A stretch of DNA of 64,000 bases. Origin: Clostridiales bacterium. Its GTDB lineage: Bacteria; Bacillota; Clostridia; Christensenellales; Aristaeellaceae. Position 1 is the first letter of the stretch, and each line of letters begins with the position of its first letter. Under the pieces are notes generated by a model. That model was not told where the DNA came from, did no database searches, and saw only the letters and a program-made list of their open reading frames with translations. Positions 52,795 to 61,320 of this stretch are shown one piece after another. Location of the stretch: the NCBI GenBank assembly GCA_004557125.1, contig SFET01000002.1:1-64000 (forward strand), written 5' to 3'. Made by a program: the position numbers and the translations under genes.

Positions 52795-53202
52795 ATGTGG
52801 CAGAATATTAAGAACAGCTTCCGGAGATTCATGACCGGACGTCACGGAAGCGATCAGCTTTCCTTTGCCCTGCTCATTGGCGGCATCGTGCTCTCGCTGT
52901 TGTCGAGCATCACCCGGATCATGATCTTCTATTATCTCGGACTTGCCGCCTACATATGGGCGATCTTCCGTATGTTCTCGCGCAACACTGCGAAACGCAC
53001 GGCGGAGAATGCAAAGTATCTGGAATTCACCAGGAACTTCAGGACGAATTTTTCCCAGTTCTTCGTTCGTCTGAAGAACATAAAGAAGTACAAGTACTTC
53101 CGCTGCCCGGAGTGCAAGGCGAGATTGCGCCTGCCGCGCAAGGTGGGTGAGGTGACCGTGACCTGCGGCAAGTGCCACCATCAGTTCAAGCAGAAGGCAT
53201 AA
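52795..53202 (+). CDS. Small membrane protein with zinc-ribbon C-terminus
   Basis: A 135-residue protein: two helices (about 22-44 and 47-60), a basic linker, and a zinc ribbon RCPECKARLRLPRK ... VTCGKCHHQF (two CxxC). It follows the J-protein by 54 nt and ends in a terminator, so it is the last gene of the dnaK-DUF5685-J unit. Role unknown. Confidence 0.75.
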   Translation: MWQNIKNSFRRFMTGRHGSDQLSFALLIGGIVLSLLSSITRIMIFYYLGLAAYIWAIFRMFSRNTAKRTAENAKYLEFTRNFRTNFSQFFVRLKNIKKYKYFRCPECKARLRLPRKVGEVTVTCGKCHHQFKQKA

Positions 53203-53205
53203 TGA

Positions 53206-53245
53206 AACCGGACGTTCCTACCTACACAGGAGCGCCCGGTTTTCT
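53206..53245 (+). terminator. Terminator of the dnaK-DUF5685-J unit
   Basis: A 13-bp stem (53206-53218 with 53229-53241; one mismatch and one G-T pair) followed by TTTCTC. Confidence 0.7.
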
Positions 53246-53277
53246 CTTGTCCTCCATCGTGGCAAGCACAGAGGTGC

Positions 53278-53312
53278 AAAAAAGAATCACCCGATCATTC
53301 ATCGGGTGATTC
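53278..53312 (-). terminator. Terminator after tRNA-Val
   Basis: A perfect 12-bp stem (53284-53295 with 53301-53312, loop of 5) with six Ts after it on the minus strand. It starts 2 nt after the encoded CCA. Confidence 0.9.
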
Positions 53313-53314
53313 TA

Positions 53315-53391
53315 TGGTGGGGTTAGTAGGGCTCGAACCTATGACCTTCACGATGTCAACGTGACGCTCTAACCAACTGAGCTATAACCCC
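53315..53391 (-). tRNA. tRNA-Val (anticodon GAC)
   Basis: A full cloverleaf on the minus strand: acceptor GGGGTTA/TAACCCC, D arm GCTC-GAGC, anticodon stem TCACG/CGTGA with loop TTGACAT (anticodon GAC), T arm ATAGG-TTCGAGC-CCTAC (one A-C mismatch at its base), discriminator A and encoded CCA. It reads GUC and GUU codons. Confidence 0.95.
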
Positions 53392-53464
53392 GCGCGACAG
53401 GTGTTATTATACAACACTTCATCGCGCTTGTCAATAGTTTTTTGAGAATTTCCTGCATTTTTTG

Positions 53465-54352
53465 TCATGCAATGGAACTGTGGCGCTCCGGAAGCTGGGC
53501 GATCACCGATGCGCTGAGCATCAGCAGGCAGCCGATCAGTTCGCGTGCGGAGAGCACCTCGCCCAGGATGATCCAGCCGCCGACGGCCGCGAACACGGAT
53601 TCCAGGCACATCAGCAGGGAAGCCAGCGTGGGATTGGTGTACTTCTGGCCGACCATCTGCAGCGTGTAGCCCATCGCTCCGGAGAACACCGCCGCATAGA
53701 TGATGCTGGTCCAGCAGGCCAGAATGTTGGGCATGGTGGGGGTCTCGGTCAGCAGCATGAAGGGCAGCGCCACGATTGCTCCGGTGGCGAACTGAATGGC
53801 GCTGAGCAGGATCGAATCCATGTCGCCGGCATAGCTGTCGATGACGATGATGTGGAAGGAGAATACAAAGGCGCAGCCCAGGGTGATCAGGTCGCCGATG
53901 TTGACGGAGAAATCCTCCTTGAGGCACAGCAGGCACAGACCTACCAGGGCCACAACCACGCCGACCCACACCTTTTTGCCCACGCGCTTGCCCATGAACA
54001 TGGTGATGATGGGGATCATGATGATGTACAGCGCGGTGATGAAGCCGGAGTTCGCGGCGGTGGTGTAGGCGATGCCGATCTGCTGAAGCGCGCACGCGCC
54101 GAACAGGATCACGCCCAGCACCGCACCCAGGATCAGGTGGCGCTTCATGTCCGGCTTGTGGCCCGCGCGGCGTGCCTTGCGGCTCAGCAGGGGATAGACC
54201 GCGAAGAGCACGATGCCGGTGATCAACGAGCGCAGAAACACAAAGGTGAAGGGGCCGATGAACTCCGTCGCAGTGCTCTGCGCGGTGAAGGCCATGCCCC
54301 AGATGAAGGAACAGAGGATGAGAATCAGGCTGCCTTTGGTATTATCTTTCAT
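53465..54352 (-). CDS. EamA/DMT family transporter
   Basis: A 295-residue protein with ten predicted helices in two repeats of the EamA type (LCSFIWGMAFTAQSTATEFI at the start; GGWIILGEVLSARELIGCLL near the end). The family exports metabolites or amino acids; substrate unknown. I chose the ATG at 54352 over 54418 because the extra 22 residues are basic and unlike the family. Confidence 0.85.
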   Translation of the reverse strand: MKDNTKGSLILILCSFIWGMAFTAQSTATEFIGPFTFVFLRSLITGIVLFAVYPLLSRKARRAGHKPDMKRHLILGAVLGVILFGACALQQIGIAYTTAANSGFITALYIIMIPIITMFMGKRVGKKVWVGVVVALVGLCLLCLKEDFSVNIGDLITLGCAFVFSFHIIVIDSYAGDMDSILLSAIQFATGAIVALPFMLLTETPTMPNILACWTSIIYAAVFSGAMGYTLQMVGQKYTNPTLASLLMCLESVFAAVGGWIILGEVLSARELIGCLLMLSASVIAQLPERHSSIA

Positions 54353-54476
54353 ATAAATTCGCCTCTGAAAACGCATTTTGTGTACCAGTATATCCAATTT
54401 GGAACCCGACTTCAACACACAAAGATTGAGCTTGGATTAAATCACGACGAAATTGGAGATTTTGCGGCAAAACTAC

Positions 54477-54504
54477 TTGACAAATCACAGAAATCGGCTA
54501 TAAT
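54477..54504 (+). promoter_or_regulatory. Sigma-A promoter of clpB
   Basis: Perfect TTGACA (54477-54482), 16-bp spacer and perfect TATAAT (54499-54504), immediately followed by a CtsR box. Confidence 0.85.
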
Positions 54505-54521
54505 GGTCAAAGAAAGTCAAA
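54505..54521 (+). promoter_or_regulatory. CtsR operator of clpB
   Basis: GGTCAAAGAAAGTCAAA matches the CtsR heptad direct repeat (RGTCAAANANRGTCAAA) in every defined position and sits between the -10 and the ATG. CtsR represses clp genes and is released on heat stress. No ctsR gene is in the window. Confidence 0.9.
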
Positions 54522-54562
54522 GATCAGACTTTCAATTGTCATTCCCGGAAAGGGGGAGCAAT

Positions 54563-57196
54563 ATGAACGCAGAGAAATACACGCAGAAGTCGCTTGAAGC
54601 CGTGCGGGATGCACAGGAAATCGCGATTCGCAATCAGAATATGCAGATTGACCAGCAGCACCTGCTTCTCGCGCTGATCCGGCAAGAGGGCGGACTGATC
54701 GCCCAGATGCTGAAGAAGATGAAGGTGGACGCCAATCGCATGGTGAACGCCTGTGAGCGGGAGATCGCCCGGATTCCGAAGGTGAGTGGCCCTGGCCGTG
54801 AGGCGGACAAGATCTACATCTCCCAGTCGGTGGACGCCGCGCTGATCGAGGCCGAGCAGCAGGCGCAGGCCATGAAGGACGAATTCGTGTCCGTGGAGCA
54901 CCTGTTCCTGGCCATCGTCGAAAAGCCGAACGGCCCGGTCAAGACCATCCTCAACGAGTTTGGCGTGACGAAGGAGGCCTTCCTGAACGCACTGCAGAAG
55001 GTGCGGGGCAACACCCGCGTCACCAGCGAGAACCCGGAGGACACCTACGACGCACTGCAAAAGTACGGCCAGGATCTGACCGAGCTCGCGCGCCAGCAGA
55101 AGCTGGATCCGGTCATCGGCAGGGACACCGAGATCCGCAACGTCATCCGCATCCTGTCCAGAAAATCGAAGAACAATCCCTGCCTGATCGGCGAGCCCGG
55201 CGTGGGCAAGACCGCCATCGCAGAGGGCCTGGCCCAGCGCATCGTGCGCGGCGACGTGCCCACCACGCTGAAGGATCGCCAGCTGATCTCGCTGGACATG
55301 GGCGCGCTGATCGCCGGCGCAAAGTTCCGCGGCGAGTTCGAGGAGCGACTGAAGTCGGTGCTCGAGGAGGTCAAGAAGAGCGACGGCAGGATCATCCTGT
55401 TCATCGACGAGCTGCACACCATCGTGGGCGCGGGCAAGACCGAGGGCAGCATGGACGCGGGCAACCTGCTCAAGCCGATGCTGGCGCGTGGTGAGCTGCA
55501 CTGTGTGGGTGCGACCACGATCAACGAGTATCGCAAGTACATCGAGAAGGACGCTGCGCTGGAGCGCCGCTTCCAGCCCGTGCTGGTGGATGAGCCCAGC
55601 GTGGAGGACACCATCTCCATCCTGAGAGGACTGAAGGAGCGCTACGAGGTGTTCCACGGCGTGAAGATCTCCGATCAGGCCATCGTCAGCGCCGCGAAGC
55701 TGTCCAACCGCTACATCACCGACCGCTTCCTGCCGGACAAGGCCATCGACCTGATCGACGAGGCCTGCGCCATGATCCGCACCGAGATCGACTCCATGCC
55801 CCAGGAGATGGACGAGATTTCCCGGGAAATCATGCAGAAGGAGATCGAGGAAGCCGCGCTGGCAAAGGAGGACGACGAGTTCTCCCAGCGCCAGCTGGAG
55901 CACGTGCAGAGCGAATTGAAGGAGCTGCGTGACAAGTTCAGCGGCATGAAGGCCCAGTGGGAGAAGGAGAAGAGCTCCATCGGCAAGGTGCAGAAGCTGC
56001 GCGAGGAGATCGAGCAGGTGAACGCCGACATCGAGCGCGCCCAGCGCGAGTACGACCTGAACAAGGCCGCCGAGCTGCAGTACGGCAGGCTACCGGAGCT
56101 GAAGAAGCAGCTGGCGGAGGAGGAGAAGCTGGCGGAGGAGAGCAGGGGACAGAACAGCCTGCTGCGCGACCGCGTGACCGAGGAGGAAATCGCCCGGATC
56201 GTGTCCCGCTGGACGGGCATTCCGGTCTCCAAGCTGGTGGAGGGCGAGCGCGAGAAGCTGCTGCGTCTGGAGAGCATCCTGCACGAGCGCGTGGTGGGTC
56301 AGGACGAGGCTGTGACCAAGGTCTCCGAGGCCATCCTGCGCTCCCGCGCGGGCATTCAGGACCCGAACCGGCCCATCGGCTCGTTCTTGTTCCTCGGCCC
56401 CACGGGTGTCGGCAAGACAGAGCTTGCCAAGACGTTGGCGCAGGCACTGTTCGACAACGAAAAGAACATCGTGCGCATCGACATGACCGAGTACATGGAG
56501 AAGCACAGCGTGTCCCGTCTGGTCGGAGCGCCTCCCGGATACGTGGGCTACGAGGAGGGCGGTCAGTTGACCGAGGCCGTGCGCACCCATCCCTACAGCG
56601 TGGTGCTGTTCGACGAGGTGGAGAAGGCCCATCCCGACGTGTTCAACATCCTCCTGCAGGTGCTGGATGACGGCAGAATCACCGATTCCCAGGGCCGCAC
56701 GGTGGACTTCAAGAACACCATCATCATCCTGACCTCGAACCTGGGCTCCAGCTACATTCAGGAGGGCATCGACGCAGAGGGCCACCTGAGCGACGAGGCC
56801 CGCAAGCAGGTGGACGCGCTGCTCAAGACCCAGTTCCGTCCGGAGTTCCTGAACCGCCTGGACGAGATCGTGCTCTACACGCCGCTGACCCGCAGTCAGA
56901 TCGTGGAGATCATGCACCTGATGATCCAGAATCTGGAGAAGCGGCTGGCGGATCGCAGGCTGAGCGTCAAGCTCACGCCCGCAGCGGAGGACTACGTGAT
57001 CGAGAACGGCTACGACAGTGCCTACGGCGCGCGCCCGCTGAAGCGCTTCCTGCAGAAGAGCGTTGAGACGGCCATCGCCAAGCTGCTGATCCGGGAATTC
57101 GTACCCGAGGGCAGCAGATTGATCGTCGATGTGGAGAACGACGAAATCGTGGTTCATGTCGAGGAGGGCTGCCTGGAGGGCGAGGTCAGCGGCTAA
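54563..57196 (+). CDS. clpB: ATP-dependent disaggregase ClpB
   Basis: A 877-residue Hsp100: N-domain (about 1-145), AAA-1 with GEPGVGKTAIAEGLAQ, coiled-coil M-domain (about 405-525; RQLEHVQSELKELRDKF), AAA-2 with GPTGVGKTELAKTLA and pore motif GYVGYEEGG, and a C-terminal D2-small domain. The M-domain length marks ClpB, not ClpC. It works with DnaK to dissolve aggregates. Start ATG 54563 after AAGGGGGAG. Confidence 0.96.
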   Translation: MNAEKYTQKSLEAVRDAQEIAIRNQNMQIDQQHLLLALIRQEGGLIAQMLKKMKVDANRMVNACEREIARIPKVSGPGREADKIYISQSVDAALIEAEQQAQAMKDEFVSVEHLFLAIVEKPNGPVKTILNEFGVTKEAFLNALQKVRGNTRVTSENPEDTYDALQKYGQDLTELARQQKLDPVIGRDTEIRNVIRILSRKSKNNPCLIGEPGVGKTAIAEGLAQRIVRGDVPTTLKDRQLISLDMGALIAGAKFRGEFEERLKSVLEEVKKSDGRIILFIDELHTIVGAGKTEGSMDAGNLLKPMLARGELHCVGATTINEYRKYIEKDAALERRFQPVLVDEPSVEDTISILRGLKERYEVFHGVKISDQAIVSAAKLSNRYITDRFLPDKAIDLIDEACAMIRTEIDSMPQEMDEISREIMQKEIEEAALAKEDDEFSQRQLEHVQSELKELRDKFSGMKAQWEKEKSSIGKVQKLREEIEQVNADIERAQREYDLNKAAELQYGRLPELKKQLAEEEKLAEESRGQNSLLRDRVTEEEIARIVSRWTGIPVSKLVEGEREKLLRLESILHERVVGQDEAVTKVSEAILRSRAGIQDPNRPIGSFLFLGPTGVGKTELAKTLAQALFDNEKNIVRIDMTEYMEKHSVSRLVGAPPGYVGYEEGGQLTEAVRTHPYSVVLFDEVEKAHPDVFNILLQVLDDGRITDSQGRTVDFKNTIIILTSNLGSSYIQEGIDAEGHLSDEARKQVDALLKTQFRPEFLNRLDEIVLYTPLTRSQIVEIMHLMIQNLEKRLADRRLSVKLTPAAEDYVIENGYDSAYGARPLKRFLQKSVETAIAKLLIREFVPEGSRLIVDVENDEIVVHVEEGCLEGEVSG

Positions 57197-57207
57197 ATCC
57201 CGCTTTC

Positions 57208-57242
57208 AACCGGAGCGACACCGACTGTCGCTCCGGTTTTTT
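57208..57242 (+). terminator. Terminator of clpB
   Basis: A perfect 13-bp stem (AACCGGAGCGACA/TGTCGCTCCGGTT) with a 5-nt loop, then a run of six Ts overlapping the stem end. Confidence 0.9.
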
Positions 57243-57293
57243 GGTCCGGCCGCAGGGAAAGGGAGATTCTTTTTCGATTTAAATAGAAAAATG

Positions 57294-57322
57294 TTGTTTT
57301 TTGGGGCGCATTGGGGTATAAT
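57294..57322 (+). promoter_or_regulatory. Promoter of upp
   Basis: TTGTTT (57294-57299), 17-bp spacer and perfect TATAAT (57317-57322), 56 nt before the ATG. Confidence 0.75.
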
Positions 57323-57378
57323 CTTTCTGATACAAAAGTGTTGCCGCTTGCGGCGGGCTTTATAATGGAGGTTATAGA

Positions 57379-58008
57379 ATGAGCACTGTACATGTCGTGG
57401 ATCATCCCCTCGTCCAGCACAAACTGACTCTGATGCGTCAAACCGAGTGCAGCACCAAGGATTTCCGCCAGCTTCTGGAGGAGATCGCAATGCTGATGGC
57501 TTATGAAGTAACCCGCGATCTGCCGCTTCAGGAGATCGAGATTGAAACGCCCGTTGCCAAGTGCAAGTCCAAGATCCTTGCCGGCAAGAAGCTGGGCATC
57601 GTGCCGATCCTGCGCGCCGGTCTGGGCATGGTGGACGGCGTGCTGTGCATCGTTCCCTCCGCAAAGGTGGGCCACATCGGCCTGTACCGCGATCCGGAGA
57701 CCCATCTGCCGGTGGAATACTACTGCAAGCTGCCCAACGATGTGTCCGAGCGCGACCTGATCGTGCTGGATCCCATGCTGGCCACCGGCGGCTCCGCCAT
57801 CGCCGCCATCGACTTCATCAAGCGTCGTGGCTGCAAGCGCATCACCATGATGTGCCTGGTGGGTTGCCCTGAGGGCATCGACGCGCTGCAGAAGGCGCAT
57901 CCGGACGTGGATCTCTACATCGCCGCCATCGACGATCACCTCAACGAGAACAAGTACATCGTTCCCGGCCTGGGCGACGCGGGCGACCGCCTGTTCGGCA
58001 CCAAGTAA
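57379..58008 (+). CDS. upp: Uracil phosphoribosyltransferase
   Basis: A 209-residue PRTase: VHVVDHPLVQHKLTLMR at the N-terminus, PILRAGLGMVDG, the PRPP-binding loop LDPMLATGGSAIAAID and IDDHLNENKYIVPGLGDAGDR at the C-terminus, which closes over uracil. It salvages uracil to UMP. GGAGG lies 9 nt upstream. Confidence 0.97.
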   Translation: MSTVHVVDHPLVQHKLTLMRQTECSTKDFRQLLEEIAMLMAYEVTRDLPLQEIEIETPVAKCKSKILAGKKLGIVPILRAGLGMVDGVLCIVPSAKVGHIGLYRDPETHLPVEYYCKLPNDVSERDLIVLDPMLATGGSAIAAIDFIKRRGCKRITMMCLVGCPEGIDALQKAHPDVDLYIAAIDDHLNENKYIVPGLGDAGDRLFGTK

Positions 58009-58027
58009 TCACAAGCACACATGCATC

Positions 58028-58062
58028 CGGGAGAATCAGTGACCTGCTGGTTCTCCCGTTTT
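58028..58062 (+). terminator. Terminator of upp
   Basis: An 8-bp stem (CGGGAGAA/TTCTCCCG) with an imperfect inner helix, then TTTTTT. It lies 20 nt after upp. Confidence 0.75.
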
Positions 58063-58077
58063 TTCAAAGGAGAAACT

Positions 58078-58959
58078 ATGCAGAATCAGGGAATCTCGCC
58101 GGGCCTGCGCGCGCGGGTAGCGCTGGAAAAGCACGGCTTTTCGTTCACCCATTCATTGGGACAGAACTTCATACTGGACGACGGCTTTCTGGACGGGATC
58201 GCCGCCGAGTCCGGCGTGGGGGAAGGGGAGGCCGTACTGGAGATCGGCCCCGGCCCGGGCATCCTGACCAGCTGCCTCGCAGCGCGCTGCCGGAAGGTGT
58301 TGGCGCTGGAGATCGACCGCAAGCTGGAGCCGGTGCTTTCCGAGGTGCTGGAGGGCGTGGACAATGCGGAGGTCGTGTTCACGGACGTGATGAAGTGCGA
58401 CCTGCCCGCGTTGCTGGAGGAACGCTTTCCGGGCGAGACGGTGCAGGTGGTGGCCAACCTTCCGTATTACATCACCGCCGACGTGATCGAGCGCCTGCTC
58501 ACCTGCGGCGCGAACATCGGCAACATCACCGTGATGGTACAGAAGGAGGCTGCGGAGCGCATCGGCGCACAGACAGGCAACAAGAACTACTGCGCGCTGG
58601 CTATGCTGACACAGTATTACTGCGAGGTGGAGGAGCTGATGGATGTGCCGCCGGAGCGCTTTATGCCGCCGCCCCACGTGATGAGCCGACTGATCCGCCT
58701 GAACCGCCGCACGGACGGACTGCGGGCCAGGGACGAGAAGCTGCTGCTGCGCCTCATCCGCAGTGCATTCCGCATGCGCCGCAAGACGCTGGTCAACAAC
58801 CTGACGGGCGACTTCGGCCTCAGCCGCGAGGATGCGGAGGGCCTGCTGCGCAGTCAGAACCTGGACGCGCGCATCCGTGGCGAGGCGATGTCGGTGGAGC
58901 AGGTGACGCTTTTGAGCGATGCGCTCGGCGAACTGCTTCAGGCCCGCGCACATGGCTGA
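58078..58959 (+). CDS. rsmA: 16S rRNA dimethyladenosine transferase RsmA/KsgA
   Basis: A 293-residue methyltransferase: HSLGQNFILDDGFLDGIA, VLEIGPGPGILTSCLA (SAM-binding), VVANLPYYITADVI (catalytic NLPY), and the C-terminal helical domain with FRMRRKTLVNNL. It makes the two m6,2A in helix 45 of 16S rRNA. ATG 58078 is 7 nt after AAAGGAG. Confidence 0.95.
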   Translation: MQNQGISPGLRARVALEKHGFSFTHSLGQNFILDDGFLDGIAAESGVGEGEAVLEIGPGPGILTSCLAARCRKVLALEIDRKLEPVLSEVLEGVDNAEVVFTDVMKCDLPALLEERFPGETVQVVANLPYYITADVIERLLTCGANIGNITVMVQKEAAERIGAQTGNKNYCALAMLTQYYCEVEELMDVPPERFMPPPHVMSRLIRLNRRTDGLRARDEKLLLRLIRSAFRMRRKTLVNNLTGDFGLSREDAEGLLRSQNLDARIRGEAMSVEQVTLLSDALGELLQARAHG

Positions 58960-59066
58960 AAGTGGAAGGATGCAAAGCGTCAAATCCGTTTATATTAATT
59001 GTAGGAGTTTTCCGACGGCCATGGGTTCGGATATGGAAAGTTTTCTATAAATTTATGCAAATGGTA

Positions 59067-59095
59067 TTGATTTTATTGACGTCCTAGTGTATCAT
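59067..59095 (+). promoter_or_regulatory. Promoter of pckA
   Basis: TTGATT (59067-59072), 17-bp spacer and TATCAT (59090-59095), leaving a leader of about 120 nt before the pckA ATG. Confidence 0.6.
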
Positions 59096-59223
59096 GATAT
59101 TGCTGATGATATGGATAACCGGGGCTTGCTGATGCAGACGGGAATGCGTAGTCTGCTCGATAAGGCAGATTTTCGCGTTGTCTGCACAATCGGCAAGCCA
59201 AAAATTTTAAGGAAAGAGGTTGC

Positions 59224-60834
59224 ATGAAAATGTCTGAGATCAATCTGAGCAAGTATGGCATTACCGGTACTACCGAGATCGTGTACAATCCTTCTTATGA
59301 AGAGCTGTTCGCAGCCGAAATGGATCCGGCCCTCGAGGGCTTCGAAAAGGGCCAGCTGACCGAGCTGGGCGCTGTGAACGTCATGACCGGCATCTACACC
59401 GGCCGTTCCCCGAAGGACAAGTTCATCGTCATGGACGAGAACTCCAAGGACACCGTCTGGTGGACCTCCGACGAGTTCAAGAACGACAACAAGCCCGCCT
59501 CCCAGGAAGCATGGGCCTACTGCAAGGAGCAGGCCATCAAGCAGCTGTCCAACAAGAAGCTGTACGTGGTTGACTGCTTCTGCGGCACCAACAAGGACAC
59601 CCGCATGGCCATCCGCTTCATCATGGAAGTTGCTTGGCAGGCCCACTTCGTCAAGAACATGTTCATCGCTCCCACCGAGGAGGAGCTGGCCAACTTCGAG
59701 CCCGACTTCATCTCCTACAATGCCGCCAAGGCCAAGTGCGAGAAGTTCAAGGAGCTGGGCCTGAACTCCGAGACCGCTGCCATCTTCAACATCACCTCCC
59801 GTGAGCAGGTCATCCTGAACACCTGGTACGGCGGCGAGATGAAGAAGGGCATGTTCTCCATGATGAACTACTACCTGCCGCTCAGGGGCATCGCTTCCAT
59901 GCACTGCTCCGCCAACACCGACATGAACGGCGAGAACACCGCCCTGTTCTTCGGCCTGTCCGGCACCGGCAAGACCACCCTGTCCACCGACCCCAAGCGA
60001 CTGCTGATCGGCGACGACGAGCACGGCTGGGACGACAACGGCGTGTTCAACTTCGAGGGCGGCTGCTATGCCAAGGTCATCAACCTGGACAAGGAGTCCG
60101 AGCCTGACATCTACAACGCCATCAAGCGCAACGCTCTGCTGGAGAACGTCACCGTTGACGCCGACGGCAAGATCGACTTCACCGACAAGTCCGTGACCGA
60201 GAACACCCGCGTGTCCTATCCGATCAACCACATCGAGAAGATCGTGCGCCCCGTGTCCGCCGGCCCCGACGCCAAGAACGTCATCTTCCTGTCCGCTGAC
60301 GCCTTCGGCGTGCTGCCGCCCGTGTCCATCCTGGATCCCGAGCAGACCCAGTACTACTTCCTGTCCGGCTTCACCTCCAAGCTGGCCGGCACCGAGCGCG
60401 GCATCACCGAGCCCACTCCGACCTTCTCCGCTTGCTTCGGCCAGGCCTTCCTGGAGCTGCATCCCACCAAGTACGGTGAGGAGCTGGTGAAGAAGATGCA
60501 GAAGTCCGGCGCAAAGGCCTACCTGGTCAACACCGGCTGGAACGGCACCGGCAAGCGCATTTCCATCAAGGACACCCGCGGCATCATCGACGCGATCCTT
60601 GACGGCTCCATCCTGAAGGCCGAGACCAAGACCATCCCGTACTTCAACCTGACCGTGCCGACCGCACTGCCGGGCGTGGATTCTGGCATCCTGGATCCCC
60701 GCGACACCTACGCCGACGCCTCCGAGTGGGAGACCAAGGCGAAGGATCTGGCGTCCCGCTTCATCAAGAACTTTGTGAAGTACACTGGCAACGAGCACGG
60801 CAAGGCCCTGGTCGAGGCTGGCCCGAAGCTCTAA
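59224..60834 (+). CDS. pckA: Phosphoenolpyruvate carboxykinase (ATP)
   Basis: A 536-residue ATP-type PEPCK: YTGRSPKDKFIVMDE, the kinase P-loop GLSGTGKTTLS, DDEHGWDDNGVFNFEGGCYAK and the C-terminal adenine-binding region NTGWNGTGKRISIKDTRG. It interconverts oxaloacetate and PEP. ATG 59224 (MKMSEIN) follows AAAGAGG; ATG 59230 is possible. Strongly biased to C-ending codons, as in highly expressed genes. Confidence 0.97.
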   Translation: MKMSEINLSKYGITGTTEIVYNPSYEELFAAEMDPALEGFEKGQLTELGAVNVMTGIYTGRSPKDKFIVMDENSKDTVWWTSDEFKNDNKPASQEAWAYCKEQAIKQLSNKKLYVVDCFCGTNKDTRMAIRFIMEVAWQAHFVKNMFIAPTEEELANFEPDFISYNAAKAKCEKFKELGLNSETAAIFNITSREQVILNTWYGGEMKKGMFSMMNYYLPLRGIASMHCSANTDMNGENTALFFGLSGTGKTTLSTDPKRLLIGDDEHGWDDNGVFNFEGGCYAKVINLDKESEPDIYNAIKRNALLENVTVDADGKIDFTDKSVTENTRVSYPINHIEKIVRPVSAGPDAKNVIFLSADAFGVLPPVSILDPEQTQYYFLSGFTSKLAGTERGITEPTPTFSACFGQAFLELHPTKYGEELVKKMQKSGAKAYLVNTGWNGTGKRISIKDTRGIIDAILDGSILKAETKTIPYFNLTVPTALPGVDSGILDPRDTYADASEWETKAKDLASRFIKNFVKYTGNEHGKALVEAGPKL

Positions 60835-60849
60835 TCCCAGGCATTTACG

Positions 60850-60884
60850 TGAACCCGGCGGAATTTCTGCCGGGTTCATTTTTA
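60850..60884 (+). terminator. Terminator of pckA
   Basis: A 10-bp perfect stem (TGAACCCGGC/GCCGGGTTCA) with a 9-nt loop, then TTTTTAT. Confidence 0.9.
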
Positions 60885-60886
60885 TA

Positions 60887-60915
60887 TTGCTTTTTTGCGT
60901 CAAATGGCGTATAAT
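60887..60915 (+). promoter_or_regulatory. Promoter of the Cys-rich small protein gene
   Basis: TTGCTT (60887-60892), 17-bp spacer, TATAAT (60910-60915), directly after the pckA terminator. Confidence 0.7.
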
Positions 60916-60944
60916 GGTACTGTTTTGAAGGGGAGGGAACGCCG

Positions 60945-61130
60945 ATGGAAAAGATGTGCCAGCTGGTCGATGGAAAGCTCTGCGACAACTGCGGCGAATG
61001 CCAGCGCTGTGATCTCGATCCCGAAAAGATCTGCGACAATTGCATGAAGTGCGTGAATTCCGGTGCGGACTACGCCGCAATCGAGATCGATGAGATTGAA
61101 GATCCGGAAGATGCTGTCGAAGGGAACTGA
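60945..61130 (+). CDS. Small cysteine-rich protein, probable metal-binding
   Basis: A 61-residue protein with seven or eight Cys arranged as repeated CxxC (LCDNCGECQRC, ICDNCMKC) and an acidic C-terminus. The repeated C-D-N-C pattern suggests a zinc or iron-sulfur site. It has its own sigma-A promoter and a strong GGGGAGGG site. Nothing can be said of function. Widespread small proteins of this look occur in Clostridia by my recollection. Confidence 0.8.
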   Translation: MEKMCQLVDGKLCDNCGECQRCDLDPEKICDNCMKCVNSGADYAAIEIDEIEDPEDAVEGN

Positions 61131-61320
61131 TCCGCGCTTCATTTTAATGCGATCCGTCCGCCGGGCCTACAGCAGGGAAGTGCTCACCCGGCGTTCATTC
61201 AAATCCTGTAACTATGCGTAAAAGACAGCTTTTGCGAATAGATATGCTCCATTTTGGGGTCAAAGCCCCACTTTGCCGCGAATATCATCTTTTTCCGCGC
61301 AAAACAATCAGGAGGTCTTT

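Noticed and set aside
53462..54562. 5' extension of the clpB frame by 367 codons
   Set aside because: This part is antisense to the EamA transporter; the clpB promoter, CtsR box and ribosome site all lie downstream of it.
59092..61080. A 662-codon minus-strand frame
   Set aside because: Antisense shadow of pckA, whose motifs are all present on the plus strand.
61131..61320. Integrase attachment site or dif before the recombinase
   Set aside because: No recognisable dif-like sequence; only a small TGGGG/CCCCA hairpin is seen.
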